Below, one piece after another: positions 36,301-45,400 of a stretch of DNA of 64,000 nucleotides. This stretch comes from a virus: the IMG/VR virus record IMGVR_UViG_3300042691_008527, positions 1 to 64,000 of that record. One strand, written 5' to 3'. Under the pieces are notes generated by a model that was given only the letters and a program-made list of their open reading frames with translations, ran no database searches and was not told the origin of the DNA. Made by a program: the position numbers and the translations under genes. Positions within the stretch are counted from its first letter, which is position 1; each line of letters opens with the position of its first letter.

Positions 36301-37443
36301 ATGTCGGAACAAGAAAACAATGAGATCGTAAAGAATTACCCAGGCGCTCCAACAGTTGCACATCAGCATGCTGGAGATGGATCTTTTGCTTCAGGTGGTA
36401 TTGGTGATGCAACAGCAACCAGCCCAACCTCTAACAATATTGGTTCAAACCTTGGTAACATCGCAACACCTTCGTGGGGCGATACTACAGGTCCAAACGC
36501 AGTAAACCCAACTGGTACACCAGGTGGTATTCTGCTTCCAGAGCAGGCTCGTCGCTTCATCGACTATGTGTGGGATGCAACAGTTCTCGCCAAAGATGGA
36601 CGTAGAGTTACAATGCGGGCTAACACCATGGAACTTGAAAAAGTTAACGTGGGTGAGCGAGTAATTCGTGCTGCTGCACAAGCAAGCAACGACTATACAA
36701 ACGCAGGTGCTACATTCACAAAGGTAGAGCTTACAACCAAGAAGATTCGTCTTGATTGGGAAGTTTCAACTGAAGCATTAGAAGACAATATTGAAGGTGG
36801 TGCTCTTGAAGATCACCTCGTTCGATTGATGACAAATGCTTTCGCTAACGATATCGAAGATCTCGCTATCAATGGTGACGGCGTTACTGGTGACTTCCTT
36901 TCCATTATGGAAGGCTTCGTCTATGGTGTAACAACCTCAGGCGACGCTCATGAGGCAGTCGTTTCTGTCACAAATGACAACTGGACAACCGAGGTAATGC
37001 AGGAGATCATCCTTGCAATGCCACGTAAGTATCGTGCCGTAAAGCAGAACCTCAAGTTCTATGCTGGTACAGATGCATTCCAGGGTATTGTCAAGAACAA
37101 CGGTACACTTGCTGATGCAATTGCTGAAGCATTTGCTCCACGCACTGGTGGTACAGAGCGTAACCGTCAAGCATACCTTGATGGCGCTGCTCAGACCTTC
37201 GGTGGAGCACGTACAACCCGTGTTCTCGGTGTTGACGTTATGGAAGTTCCTTACTACCCAGCAGATTATGTCGATTTGACATTCCCTGCTAACCGTGTTT
37301 GGGGTTTCCAGCGAGACATCACTGTGAATCGTGAGTACAAGCCAAAGAAGGATACAATTGAATACACTGTATTCGTCCGCTTTGGTGTGCAATGGGAAGA
37401 GCTTGATGCTGTTTCCTTCGCAGATGTCAGCACAGGTTCATAA
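36301..37443 (+). CDS. Major capsid protein, HK97 fold (380 aa)
   Basis: Builds the icosahedral shell. A Gly/Ala/Ser-rich N-terminal arm is followed by LLPEQARRFIDYVWDATVLA, VRLMTNAFANDIEDLAINGD (spine helix region), VMEVPYYPADYVDLTFP and RDITVNREYKPKKDTIEYTV near the end, typical of actinophage HK97-like capsid proteins. ATG 36301 has a perfect AGGAGGTGA at 7 bases. Codons end in C or G far more often than in neighbouring genes, as expected for a very highly expressed protein. Followed by hairpins at 37445-37495. Confidence 0.9.
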   Translation: MSEQENNEIVKNYPGAPTVAHQHAGDGSFASGGIGDATATSPTSNNIGSNLGNIATPSWGDTTGPNAVNPTGTPGGILLPEQARRFIDYVWDATVLAKDGRRVTMRANTMELEKVNVGERVIRAAAQASNDYTNAGATFTKVELTTKKIRLDWEVSTEALEDNIEGGALEDHLVRLMTNAFANDIEDLAINGDGVTGDFLSIMEGFVYGVTTSGDAHEAVVSVTNDNWTTEVMQEIILAMPRKYRAVKQNLKFYAGTDAFQGIVKNNGTLADAIAEAFAPRTGGTERNRQAYLDGAAQTFGGARTTRVLGVDVMEVPYYPADYVDLTFPANRVWGFQRDITVNREYKPKKDTIEYTVFVRFGVQWEELDAVSFADVSTGS

Positions 37444-37444
37444 T

Positions 37445-37495
37445 TAGTCTTTTAGACTAAAAAAGATAAGGGGAGTGAGTAAAATCGCTCCCCTT
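37445..37495 (+). terminator. Double hairpin after the capsid gene
   Basis: TTAGTC/GACTAA (followed by AAAAAA), then AAGGGGAG (37468-37475) / CTCCCCTT (37488-37495). Likely reduces readthrough from the capsid gene. Confidence 0.65.
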
Positions 37496-37505
37496 AATCA
37501 TATTC

Positions 37506-37514
37506 TGGTATAAT
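37506..37514 (+). promoter_or_regulatory. Extended -10 promoter TGGTATAAT, about 12-nt leader
   Basis: Predicted start near 37521; leader AAAGGAGTGATT before ATG 37533. Confidence 0.65.
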
Positions 37515-37532
37515 TGCTGTAAAGGAGTGATT

Positions 37533-37934
37533 ATGGAAAGTTTAGAAAATAATGAAAATAAAATTTTAGATCAAGAAGATGACGGAAAAACGTTTGCTGG
37601 TGGAGCACTTTTTGGTGATGATGTAGAGTCAGACGAATTAGAGTCAGATTTAGCTGAAGAACCAAAAGTAGAAAATCTTAAAGCTGAAGAGCCTAAAGTT
37701 GAAAAGGTAAAGGAAGAAAAACCTAAAAAGGCTGTTAAAAAAGAAGAACCTAAACCAGAAGAAGTAAAGGAAATAGCTCTTCATGCTGAGGCTAATCTGT
37801 TTAAGTTTGGCCTTGGAGAACTTAAGAAAGGCTATAATATTGTTGATAAAGAAGCAGCAGAGTTTTGGTTAAAACACAGAAAGGTAAGGATTGCAACTCC
37901 AAGAGAGTTAGCAAGATATTACGGTAAAGAATAA
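37533..37934 (+). CDS. Head-associated protein with acidic/Lys-rich linker (133 aa)
   Basis: The N-terminal half alternates acidic and Lys/Pro-rich repeats (EEPKVENLKAEEPKVEKVKE), likely disordered. The C-terminal 50 residues (ANLFKFGLGELKKGYNIVDK and RIATPRELARYYGK) form a small helical domain. Position directly after the capsid gene suggests a head accessory or connector role. ATG 37533 has AAGGAG at 5 bases; a GTG two codons earlier overlaps that site and was rejected. One-base overlap with the next gene. Confidence 0.7.
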   Translation: MESLENNENKILDQEDDGKTFAGGALFGDDVESDELESDLAEEPKVENLKAEEPKVEKVKEEKPKKAVKKEEPKPEEVKEIALHAEANLFKFGLGELKKGYNIVDKEAAEFWLKHRKVRIATPRELARYYGKE

Positions 37935-38902
37935 TGAATGTTCTCAGAGTTCCGCCATACCCACTAACAATATCTTATACTGTTCCAGATCCTAATGAAG
38001 AGTATTACTTAGTCATAAAGGAAAAAGACAGAAATATTATTGAGGATGAGCTTGCTCTGACATCTGATTCTAATAGTGTTATTACTTATACTCTTCCAGA
38101 ATGGTTCTCTGATTATGATGAGTCTTATTATGTAACTATTTATACTACCTTGCTTGGTGATCCAGACGAGGTAGTTATAGAAGATAACTTAAATATTGAA
38201 AGACCATATGTAAATCCAGCAACCCTTGGCACAACTGCAACGGAGATAGCTGAATATACACAGTATGAATTTATTGCTAGGGCACTTATAGATTCTATAG
38301 TTCCAGGTGGATTCTATTATATGACATATTGGTTAGAAACAACTGGACAAAATACAGACTATTTACCAGTTTGGCCAAGAACATATAAAATTCTAAAGGC
38401 TTATGAAAATACAGAATTAGTTTGGGACTCAAGCGAATCCCCATCTGCTTTAGGTGATTGGAACTATATCTTAACTAAAGATAAAACAGCTATATTAAAA
38501 GATCCAGTTCAGGCAGTTGATTCTATTAATTACCTAGCATCTAATCCAGTCGGAGTAGATCTTGCAATTTCAGATTCATTTGCTTTTTATGATACTCAAG
38601 ATAGTGGCAACATGTTTGCAGTTAAGCCAGGTGTAACATTTCCAATGGATGTAGATTATCTTATCTTGCTGGAGACTGGGTATAAAGTTGTTCCATATGA
38701 TATTCAAGAAGCAACTAAACTTTTAATCAACGATATTAAATGTGGAAAGCTAGAATATTTTAAGCGTGGTATTACAAGTTATTCAACTGATCAGTACAGA
38801 ATGCAGATTGATAAATCAGTTTTAGACGGTACTGGCAATATTATTGTTGATAAAATATTAGATAAGTATATAGTAAATGTCAATAAACCTGGGATGTTGT
38901 GA
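37934..38902 (+). CDS. Head-tail connector / adaptor candidate (322 aa)
   Basis: The N-terminal 100 residues are beta-rich (MNVLRVPPYPLTISYTVPDP ... EWFSDYDESYYVTIYTTLL), an Ig-like domain. Then EIAEYTQYEFIARALIDSIV and a helical core, and a C-terminal EATKLLINDIKCGKLEYFKR typical of gp6-like connector helices. Position right after capsid genes supports head completion or adaptor. Start overlaps the upstream stop (TAATG). Confidence 0.7.
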   Translation: MNVLRVPPYPLTISYTVPDPNEEYYLVIKEKDRNIIEDELALTSDSNSVITYTLPEWFSDYDESYYVTIYTTLLGDPDEVVIEDNLNIERPYVNPATLGTTATEIAEYTQYEFIARALIDSIVPGGFYYMTYWLETTGQNTDYLPVWPRTYKILKAYENTELVWDSSESPSALGDWNYILTKDKTAILKDPVQAVDSINYLASNPVGVDLAISDSFAFYDTQDSGNMFAVKPGVTFPMDVDYLILLETGYKVVPYDIQEATKLLINDIKCGKLEYFKRGITSYSTDQYRMQIDKSVLDGTGNIIVDKILDKYIVNVNKPGML

Positions 38903-39348
38903 TGGAATGCGAAACACCAGACTTTATGTTTCCACTTTATGCAGATATTTACTACCCGATAATTACGCAAGGAGCATATAATGAAGTTAAAAAAGAGTGG
39001 GTTTTTGATCGGACTATTATTTGTAACGCTTCCCCTGTTGGTGGTGCTGGCGAAGAAGATATTAAGCCAGCTGAATTTCTCCAATATGAAAATAAACTCG
39101 TGGCACGAAGCAGAACCGACCTCAGAATAACATCTAATGAAAATAAACAAGCAGTAACAAATATTTTAATTACTAATATTAGAAATATGGGCGGCGAATT
39201 AATTTACAAAGAAACTGCTGGCACTAGAAAAGGTCGTGGAACAATATATGAAGTTGCCACCCTAGAACCATTTCTTGGACCATTTAATACTATAGAATAC
39301 TATAAAATGCTATGGAGACGTTCTGAAAATCAGAGCGCTGGAGATTAA
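38902..39348 (+). CDS. Head-tail stopper candidate (148 aa)
   Basis: MECETPDFMFPLYADIYYPI then TQGAYNEVKKEWVFDRTIIC and VARSRTDLRITSNENKQAVT. The order A-D-I-Y-Y-P...G-x-x-x-K-x-W is common in phage head closure/stopper proteins. ATG 38902 overlaps the upstream TGA; GTG one codon before is the alternative start. Inferred from position and size. Confidence 0.65.
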   Translation: MECETPDFMFPLYADIYYPIITQGAYNEVKKEWVFDRTIICNASPVGGAGEEDIKPAEFLQYENKLVARSRTDLRITSNENKQAVTNILITNIRNMGGELIYKETAGTRKGRGTIYEVATLEPFLGPFNTIEYYKMLWRRSENQSAGD

Positions 39349-40037
39349 TGAGAGTAAGAATGAATACCAAAGCGCTTGAAGCAGATCTTGCTAATCTAGT
39401 TGAGTATTCTGTGGGATATCTAGATGGTATACAAAAAGGGAAAAAAGAATTTTTAAATGGGCTTGGGGTTATTACAATCCAGGCATTGGGCCAATACATA
39501 GATGCAAGTGCTAGAGGAAATAGAGAAGCTCTTCATCACGTTTATGAGTGGTATCAAGAAGGCAGCCCTTCTGCAAGACTGTTTGATTTACAATATACTG
39601 TTAGCAATTTAGGTCTTTCAATAGGATCTACGTTTAGACAGTCAAGCACAATGTCTCGTGACGCTAATAAGCCATTCTATGATAAGGCTAGAATTATGGA
39701 GCTCGGTCTCTCTGTAATTGTAAAACCAAAAGGAGATAACCCACTTGTTTTTGAAGCTGGTGGAGAAACAGTTTTTACTAAAAAGCCAGTCACTATTGAG
39801 GCCCCTGGAGGCATAGAAACCCAGGGATCGTATGAAAGAGTATTCGATCAGTTTATGTTACAATATTTTAAGCAATCATTTTTGAAGGCCTCTGGAATTT
39901 ATGATTATATTAAAAAGCCAGTTTTATATAAGAAGAATTTTAAGGCTGGAATTAAAGGCGGAGGCAGATCAAAAGGGTATCAAACAGGATACCGATGGAT
40001 TGCTAATGCTACGACTGGAGTTGATATAAGTGCCTAA
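39348..40037 (+). CDS. Neck/tail-completion candidate (229 aa)
   Basis: MNTKALEADLANLVEYSVGY and LDGIQKGKKEFLNGLGVITI make an N-terminal helix pair like HK97 gp10-type tail-completion proteins, followed by FYDKARIMELGLSVIVKPKG and a basic C-terminus (VLYKKNFKAGIKGGGRSKGY). Lies between the stopper and terminator candidates. Start overlaps the upstream stop. Family assignment tentative. Confidence 0.65.
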   Translation: MRVRMNTKALEADLANLVEYSVGYLDGIQKGKKEFLNGLGVITIQALGQYIDASARGNREALHHVYEWYQEGSPSARLFDLQYTVSNLGLSIGSTFRQSSTMSRDANKPFYDKARIMELGLSVIVKPKGDNPLVFEAGGETVFTKKPVTIEAPGGIETQGSYERVFDQFMLQYFKQSFLKASGIYDYIKKPVLYKKNFKAGIKGGGRSKGYQTGYRWIANATTGVDISA

Positions 40038-40590
40038 TTTAGCAGCAAATCTACCATATCCACCACACTGGATAAATGCATATTTAAGAGCAGAGCTAGA
40101 AAAATATGACGATATTGGTGTAAGTAGCACACAGGCCCTATCTCCTATTTTTGCTACAACTCCTACTAATATAACTGAATTATGGAACCAGATACTCCAG
40201 TCTGGGGAGGTATCTAATCCGCTGCTTATCCAGTATGAGCACTTGATGAGGTTTAGGTCTAGACCATTTTATGGAGTAAGAAAAGAGCAGATTGTCTATT
40301 ATTTATATAGCGATACAACAGCAAATATTTATAATGCAATAAATGTAATAACTTACCTGTTTGACCGAGAAGACGCTGCGGCACAAGATCTAAATAAATG
40401 GGCAGTAGAAAATGCAGCTTCTGTAGGACAGCCACATAATGTATATTTTCACAATATGAAGGTTTACCATATAGATGAATCTAGGGATGTTATTGAGCTT
40501 GGATCTGCAAAGACATTTACTGCAAATAAGATTATTGTTGAGTATGACTATCACCTTTCTGTAGACCCTCAGACTTTTCCATATACCTAA
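40030..40590 (+). CDS. Tail terminator candidate (186 aa), GTG start
   Basis: GTG 40030 lies inside the end of the previous gene (8-base overlap). NLPYPPHWINAYLRAELEKY, FRSRPFYGVRKEQIVYYLYS and IIVEYDYHLSVDPQTFPY. Size and position just before the tail tube match tail terminator proteins that cap the tube. No decisive motif. Confidence 0.65.
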   Translation: MPNLAANLPYPPHWINAYLRAELEKYDDIGVSSTQALSPIFATTPTNITELWNQILQSGEVSNPLLIQYEHLMRFRSRPFYGVRKEQIVYYLYSDTTANIYNAINVITYLFDREDAAAQDLNKWAVENAASVGQPHNVYFHNMKVYHIDESRDVIELGSAKTFTANKIIVEYDYHLSVDPQTFPYT

Positions 40591-40596
40591 AAATGA

Positions 40597-40605
40597 TGTT
40601 ATAAT
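40597..40605 (+). promoter_or_regulatory. Extended -10 promoter TGTTATAAT for the tail tube gene
   Basis: Predicted start near 40612 gives a leader of about 52 nt with AGAGGTG before ATG 40664, longer than for other members of this promoter class. Confidence 0.6.
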
Positions 40606-40663
40606 TGGTGTGAGGAAACACGCCAACAATTTAATAACAATTTAAGAAATAAGAGGTGAAAAT

Positions 40664-41299
40664 ATGCCATATAGCCGTGGTAATTCTAATAATATCATCG
40701 TCGGTGCTGCTGCGTTCTTCGTTGCAGACACAACGCTTGATAATTCCACACTGCCAGCTTTTGTAAGCTCTGAGTCTTATAAGGACACCCTTTCTGACGA
40801 AATCGACTTCACAAACGTTGGTTATACAATGAATGGTCTTGAATTACAATTCCAACCAGATTTCGGTGAAGTTCAGGTTGATCAGCTTCTTGACGTTGCT
40901 AAGCTCTTCAAGCAGGGTATGCAAGTTAATCTTGTTACTGCTTTTGCTGAAGCAACACTTGAAAACCTTCTTCTTGCAATTGCAGGACAGAGCGCTGATC
41001 TTACTGGTACCAAGTCAACATCCGCAGGTCAAGTTCTTAACATGTCCGCAGGAGAGCTTGGTGAATGCCCAGTTGAGCGAGGAATCATTGCAGTCGGTCC
41101 AGGAACTGGAGACTGTGCAGAATCTGATGTGATTGAGCGTGTTTACGCTGCATATCGTGCACTCTCTATTGAGAGCGTTACAGTATCTGCAAAGCGTGAT
41201 GAGCCTTCGATGTTCGAAGTTTCATTCCGTCTTCTTCCAGATGATACAGATGCATCATATGGAAAGCTCATAGACCGTACTTGGACACCAGCTTCGTAA
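40664..41299 (+). CDS. Major tail tube protein (211 aa)
   Basis: MPYSRGNSNNIIVGAAAFFV, ESYKDTLSDEIDFTNVGYTM then NGLELQFQPDFGEVQVDQLL is the typical start of siphovirus tube subunits; VSFRLLPDDTDASYGKLIDR near the end is also typical. GC-rich third codon positions, as in the capsid gene, indicate high expression. AGAGGTGAAAAT precedes the start. A strong terminator follows. Confidence 0.85.
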   Translation: MPYSRGNSNNIIVGAAAFFVADTTLDNSTLPAFVSSESYKDTLSDEIDFTNVGYTMNGLELQFQPDFGEVQVDQLLDVAKLFKQGMQVNLVTAFAEATLENLLLAIAGQSADLTGTKSTSAGQVLNMSAGELGECPVERGIIAVGPGTGDCAESDVIERVYAAYRALSIESVTVSAKRDEPSMFEVSFRLLPDDTDASYGKLIDRTWTPAS

Positions 41300-41321
41300 T
41301 TTAGCTTCCAAGTCCAACATT

Positions 41322-41352
41322 GCCCACCCATAGCGGTGGGCTTTGTTGTTTA
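41322..41352 (+). terminator. Terminator after the tail tube gene
   Basis: GCCCACC (41322-41328) and GGTGGGC (41335-41341) with a 6-base loop, followed by TTTGTTGTTT. Confidence 0.85.
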
Positions 41353-41361
41353 TGATAGAAT
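41353..41361 (+). promoter_or_regulatory. Extended -10 promoter TGATAGAAT, leaderless
   Basis: Seven bases before ATG 41369; no Shine-Dalgarno sequence. Confidence 0.6.
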
Positions 41362-41368
41362 GGTATGA

Positions 41369-42106
41369 ATGGCTACTAAATTATACAAAAATAATTATGT
41401 TCAAACTATTGATGGTAAAAAAATAAAAATAACACCATTAAAGTTAAAATATTTGTATGATTTTATGGACCATTTTGAAACTATAGGTAACAGCAAAAAT
41501 GATGAAGAAGCCATAGAAGTTTTAGTTGAATGTGTCAGAATTTGTATGATGCAGTATTATCCAGAAATATCTAATTCAACTGAAGATATAGAGGATAATT
41601 TTGATATGCCAACAATATATGAAATATTAGATTATAGTGCTGGCATTAAGATGAATAAAAATAAACAAGATAAAGATGTAAAACAGCAAGCTGTAGAAAG
41701 CAAAGATAAAAATGACTGGGCTAGTTTTGATTTATTGTCTATAGAGTCCGAGGTTTTTTTACTCGGTATGTGGAAAAATTTTGATGAAATGGAAGAGTCT
41801 ATTTGTTTGCCAGAACTTATACATTTAATATCTACACAAAGAGATTTAGATTATAAAGAAAAAAGATTTATGGCAGCTCTGCAAGGTGTTGATCTTGATA
41901 AGGGGACAGGGTATTCTGGTGGAGAACAGGCAAAGGGGCAAAAAGAATGGGAAGATCTTAAAGCAAGAGTTTATAGTAAAGGCAAAGCTACAGATAGTAA
42001 TGATATTCTTGCTCTTCAAGGACAAAATGCAAAGAAGGCTGGCTTTGGTATTGGCATGGGGCTAGACTATGAAGATTTAAGAAGTTCTCCAAATAAAAAT
42101 GTTTAG
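41369..42106 (+). CDS. Tail assembly chaperone, long form (245 aa)
   Basis: N-terminal 100 residues: TIDGKKIKITPLKLKYLYDF, ECVRICMMQYYPEIS and MPTIYEILDYSAGIKM. Residues 100-245 (QQAVESKDKNDWASFDLLSI, FMAALQGVDLDKG) correspond to the T-like extension that is usually made by ribosomal frameshift. Here it is one continuous reading frame. Binds the tape measure and recruits tube subunits. The next gene encodes a stand-alone homologue of its N-terminal domain. Confidence 0.8.
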   Translation: MATKLYKNNYVQTIDGKKIKITPLKLKYLYDFMDHFETIGNSKNDEEAIEVLVECVRICMMQYYPEISNSTEDIEDNFDMPTIYEILDYSAGIKMNKNKQDKDVKQQAVESKDKNDWASFDLLSIESEVFLLGMWKNFDEMEESICLPELIHLISTQRDLDYKEKRFMAALQGVDLDKGTGYSGGEQAKGQKEWEDLKARVYSKGKATDSNDILALQGQNAKKAGFGIGMGLDYEDLRSSPNKNV

Positions 42107-42109
42107 CTA

Positions 42110-42118
42110 TGCTATAAT
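42110..42118 (+). promoter_or_regulatory. Extended -10 promoter TGCTATAAT for the short chaperone
   Basis: Predicted start near 42125; leader about 21 nt with ATGGAGGAAAA before ATG 42146. It gives the short chaperone separate transcription. Confidence 0.6.
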
Positions 42119-42145
42119 TGAGTTACCTATATATATGGAGGAAAA

Positions 42146-42472
42146 ATGGCTACAACAACGCATGAGGCTAAGACCCTCACGCTAATCGATGGAACAACCA
42201 TCGAAGTTCGTCCGCTTAAAATATCGCTTCTCAAGCCTTTTATGGCAAAATTTGAGGGCATTGCATCAGTTCAGGAAGACAATGATAAGTCATTAGGTCT
42301 TCTTATGGAGTGTGTACAAATAGCAATGAAACAGTACAAGCCTGAAATGTCTGCTGATATTGCTAAGTTGGAAGATGTTCTTGATCTACCGACTGTGTAT
42401 AAGATTGTCGAAGCAGCTTCTGGAATTAAGCTTTCAGAGGTTACAGACCTTCTTAATACCACAATTGAATAA
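42146..42472 (+). CDS. Tail assembly chaperone, short form (108 aa)
   Basis: LIDGTTIEVRPLKISLLKPF, ECVQIAMKQYKPEMS and LPTVYKIVEAASGIKL align with residues 12-95 of 41369-42106. No slippery sequence and no open extension in another frame is visible at its 3' end. Well-expressed features: GGAGG and GC-richer codons. The pair therefore appears to replace the usual G/GT frameshift by duplicated genes. Confidence 0.85.
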   Translation: MATTTHEAKTLTLIDGTTIEVRPLKISLLKPFMAKFEGIASVQEDNDKSLGLLMECVQIAMKQYKPEMSADIAKLEDVLDLPTVYKIVEAASGIKLSEVTDLLNTTIE

Positions 42473-42492
42473 AAATTAAAAGAGGTGAGTAA

Positions 42493-45400
42493 ATGGCTGA
42501 CGTTAATTCTAATATTAGTATTAATATAGATTCGTCTAAAGCCTTAAGTCAACTCAAATCTTTACAACGACAGATAGCTCAATTTCATCTATCTGTAGCA
42601 AAGTCTAGCGAAGCAGCTGCATTAGCTCAGCGTGACCTGCAGAGAAATCTTATAAATAGTATTAACTCTATTGGAGCTTTCTCTGCAGAGCTTCGTACCG
42701 TAAAAACATCTGCTGAAAACTTTACAACATCGCTTGAAAAGAATAAATTTTCAATGCGGGAATACTTCCGCTATGCTGGTGCATCTACAAAAACATTTGG
42801 CAGACTATTTAAATCTGAATTCGACACAATCGGCAGGGTAGCAGAGGAAAGAGTAAAAAGGCTTCAGACTCAATACATAAAGCTTGGTCGTGATACTACT
42901 GGCGCAATGAAGGCTATTGCTGTCATGCCAACAGAGCTCAATCTTAAAGATCACTCTACACAGCTTCAGCTAACTGCACAAAGACAAGCAATCTTTAATC
43001 AACTTGTAAAACAAGGATCTACTAATCTTCTTAATTTTGGTAAAAATACTCAATGGGCTGGTCGCCAGCTTATGGTTGGTTTTACCATACCAATTACTAT
43101 GCTTGGCACCGCTGCTGCAAAAACATTTATGGATATGGAAACTGCAGCAATTAAATTTAAAAAAGTATATGGAGATTTATTTACACCAGCCGCAGAAACC
43201 CAACAAGCGTTAGATAGCATTCAACAGCTTGGAAATGCTTTTACCAAATATGGTATTGCTGTATCAGATACAGTTTCATTAGCAGCAGAAGCAGCTGCAG
43301 CTGGCTTCCAAGGTTTAGATCTACAAAGACAAACAACAGAAGCAACACGACTACAGGTTCTTGGTCAGATTGATGCACAAAAAGCATTAGAGACGACCAT
43401 ATCTCTTCAGAATGCATTTCAGATGTCATCAGAAGATCTGGCTGAATCTATTAACTTCTTAAACGCAGTAGAAAACCAGACTGTCGTATCTCTTGATGAT
43501 ATTACAACTGCAATACCTAAAGCAGCACCAGTGGTAAAACAACTTGGCGGAGATGTTAAAGATTTAGCATTTTTTATGGCTGCTATGAAAGAGGGTGGTA
43601 TCAATGCATCAGAAGGAGCTAATGCTCTAAAGTCTGGTCTTGCTTCATTAATTAATCCTACTGATAAAGCAAGAGAGATGATGCAAGGATTTGGCATAGA
43701 TATTGATTCTATTGTTAATAAAAATGCAGGCAATGTAAAGCAAACAGTTATAGAGTTTGCAATGGCATTAGACAACTTATCTGATCTTAATAGGCAAAGA
43801 GCTATAGAGCAGTTGTTTGGTAAGTTCCAGCTAGCACGTCTATCAACTTTATTTGAAAATGTTACAAAAAGTGGTAATCAGGCATCAAGAGTATTAGATT
43901 TAGCAACAGCCTCTACTGGTGATTTAGCTGCTATGGCTGAAAAAGAATTAGGAATGACTGCCGAATCAGCAATGAATAAATTTAGAAAAGCAGTTGAAGA
44001 TTTGAAGGTTGCGCTTGTTCCACTTGGCAAGGTATTTCTTGAGACCGTTACTCCAATATTAGAAAGTTTGGGTGGCATACTAGATAAATTTGCTTCATTG
44101 TCAGAGGGTAGCAAAAAGGCTATTGCTATTCTAACCATTGCTGTTGGAGGAATTGCCCCAGTATTACTTATGACATTTGGCTTGCTTGCCAACTTTATCG
44201 CTAATGGAATTAAATTTTTTGCACTACTAAGAAATGGATATTTAAGATTAACTGGACAATCAAAGATACTTGGAGCTCAAACTCAATATCTTACTACAGA
44301 ACAGCTTGATGCGGCGGCAGCAGCACATTCATTAAATCAATCTCATGCTAACTTAACCCAAACATTTAGTGTAGAAACAAAAGCTCTTAATCAACTAATT
44401 GCTGCATATAGATCTGCTGCTACAGCTGCTAGAAATTTTGCACAAACAAATCCAGGAATGATGGCTCCAATTCCAGGCAGACGTGGTGGTAAAAAATACT
44501 CTGACGGAGTCTCAAGTGTTCCAGGACCAAGAGGAGCTGGAGATATTGTTCCTGCGATGCTCTCTCCTGGTGAAGCGGTTATTCCAGCAAAAATGGTTGA
44601 AAAATATGCTCCACTTATTCAGGGAATGGTAGCAGGAAATATTCCTGGATTCCAAAAAGGTCTTTTCCCAGGGTATACAAATGCAGTAACTCTACTAAGC
44701 AGTGCTGCTAATCAAGGATTAAAAGGCAAAAGTGGATATTCTGCATCTGCATTAGCAAAAGAATTTTCGAAAGGTGGAGCTGGGATACAAGCACCAATTG
44801 TTAGAGCAATGGCAGAAGCTATGGGTGCTACAAATGCAAACGATGTTGTTAAAATGATTAAAAATGATCCTAATTTAGCAAAATTTGGAGAAAGCATTTC
44901 TAAGGGTGTTGCAGAAGAGCTTGCTAAAAAAACTGGTAAGGTAACAGATCCAGAATTATCAAAGATATATAATAAAGTAGCTAGAACACAAGCCAAAAAA
45001 TTTGGCAAAACATATCAAGCTGCTACTAATAAATTTTTAACACAAGTAACTACTTTTGAAGATGTAACTAGGACACGAGTTTCACAGTCAACTGGCAGAA
45101 AGCGTTCTATTGGTAGGGCAGCTATTTTCAAAAATGTTGGATCATACAGAGGAAAGGAATTTGGAAAAATTGCTGGAGCTCTTGGACTTTCTAGTATTGC
45201 TGGATTAGTAAAAGCACATATGACTCCAGCACAAGAAATAAATCTTATGGAAATGGCTAAAAGTGGAGAATTGACACCAACAGCTATTGCTGCAGCAGAA
45301 AGAGCTGGAACAGTTATTCCAGTAGAGGTAAAGAAAGAAGTTAAAAAACAAGCTTCAAAGAAAAAAACAACTGCTACAAGAAGACCAACTACTCAATCTG

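Noticed and set aside
41369-42492. Programmed ribosomal frameshift in the tail chaperone genes
   Set aside because: No slippery heptamer or overlapping open frame was seen at either gene end; two complete genes explain the products.
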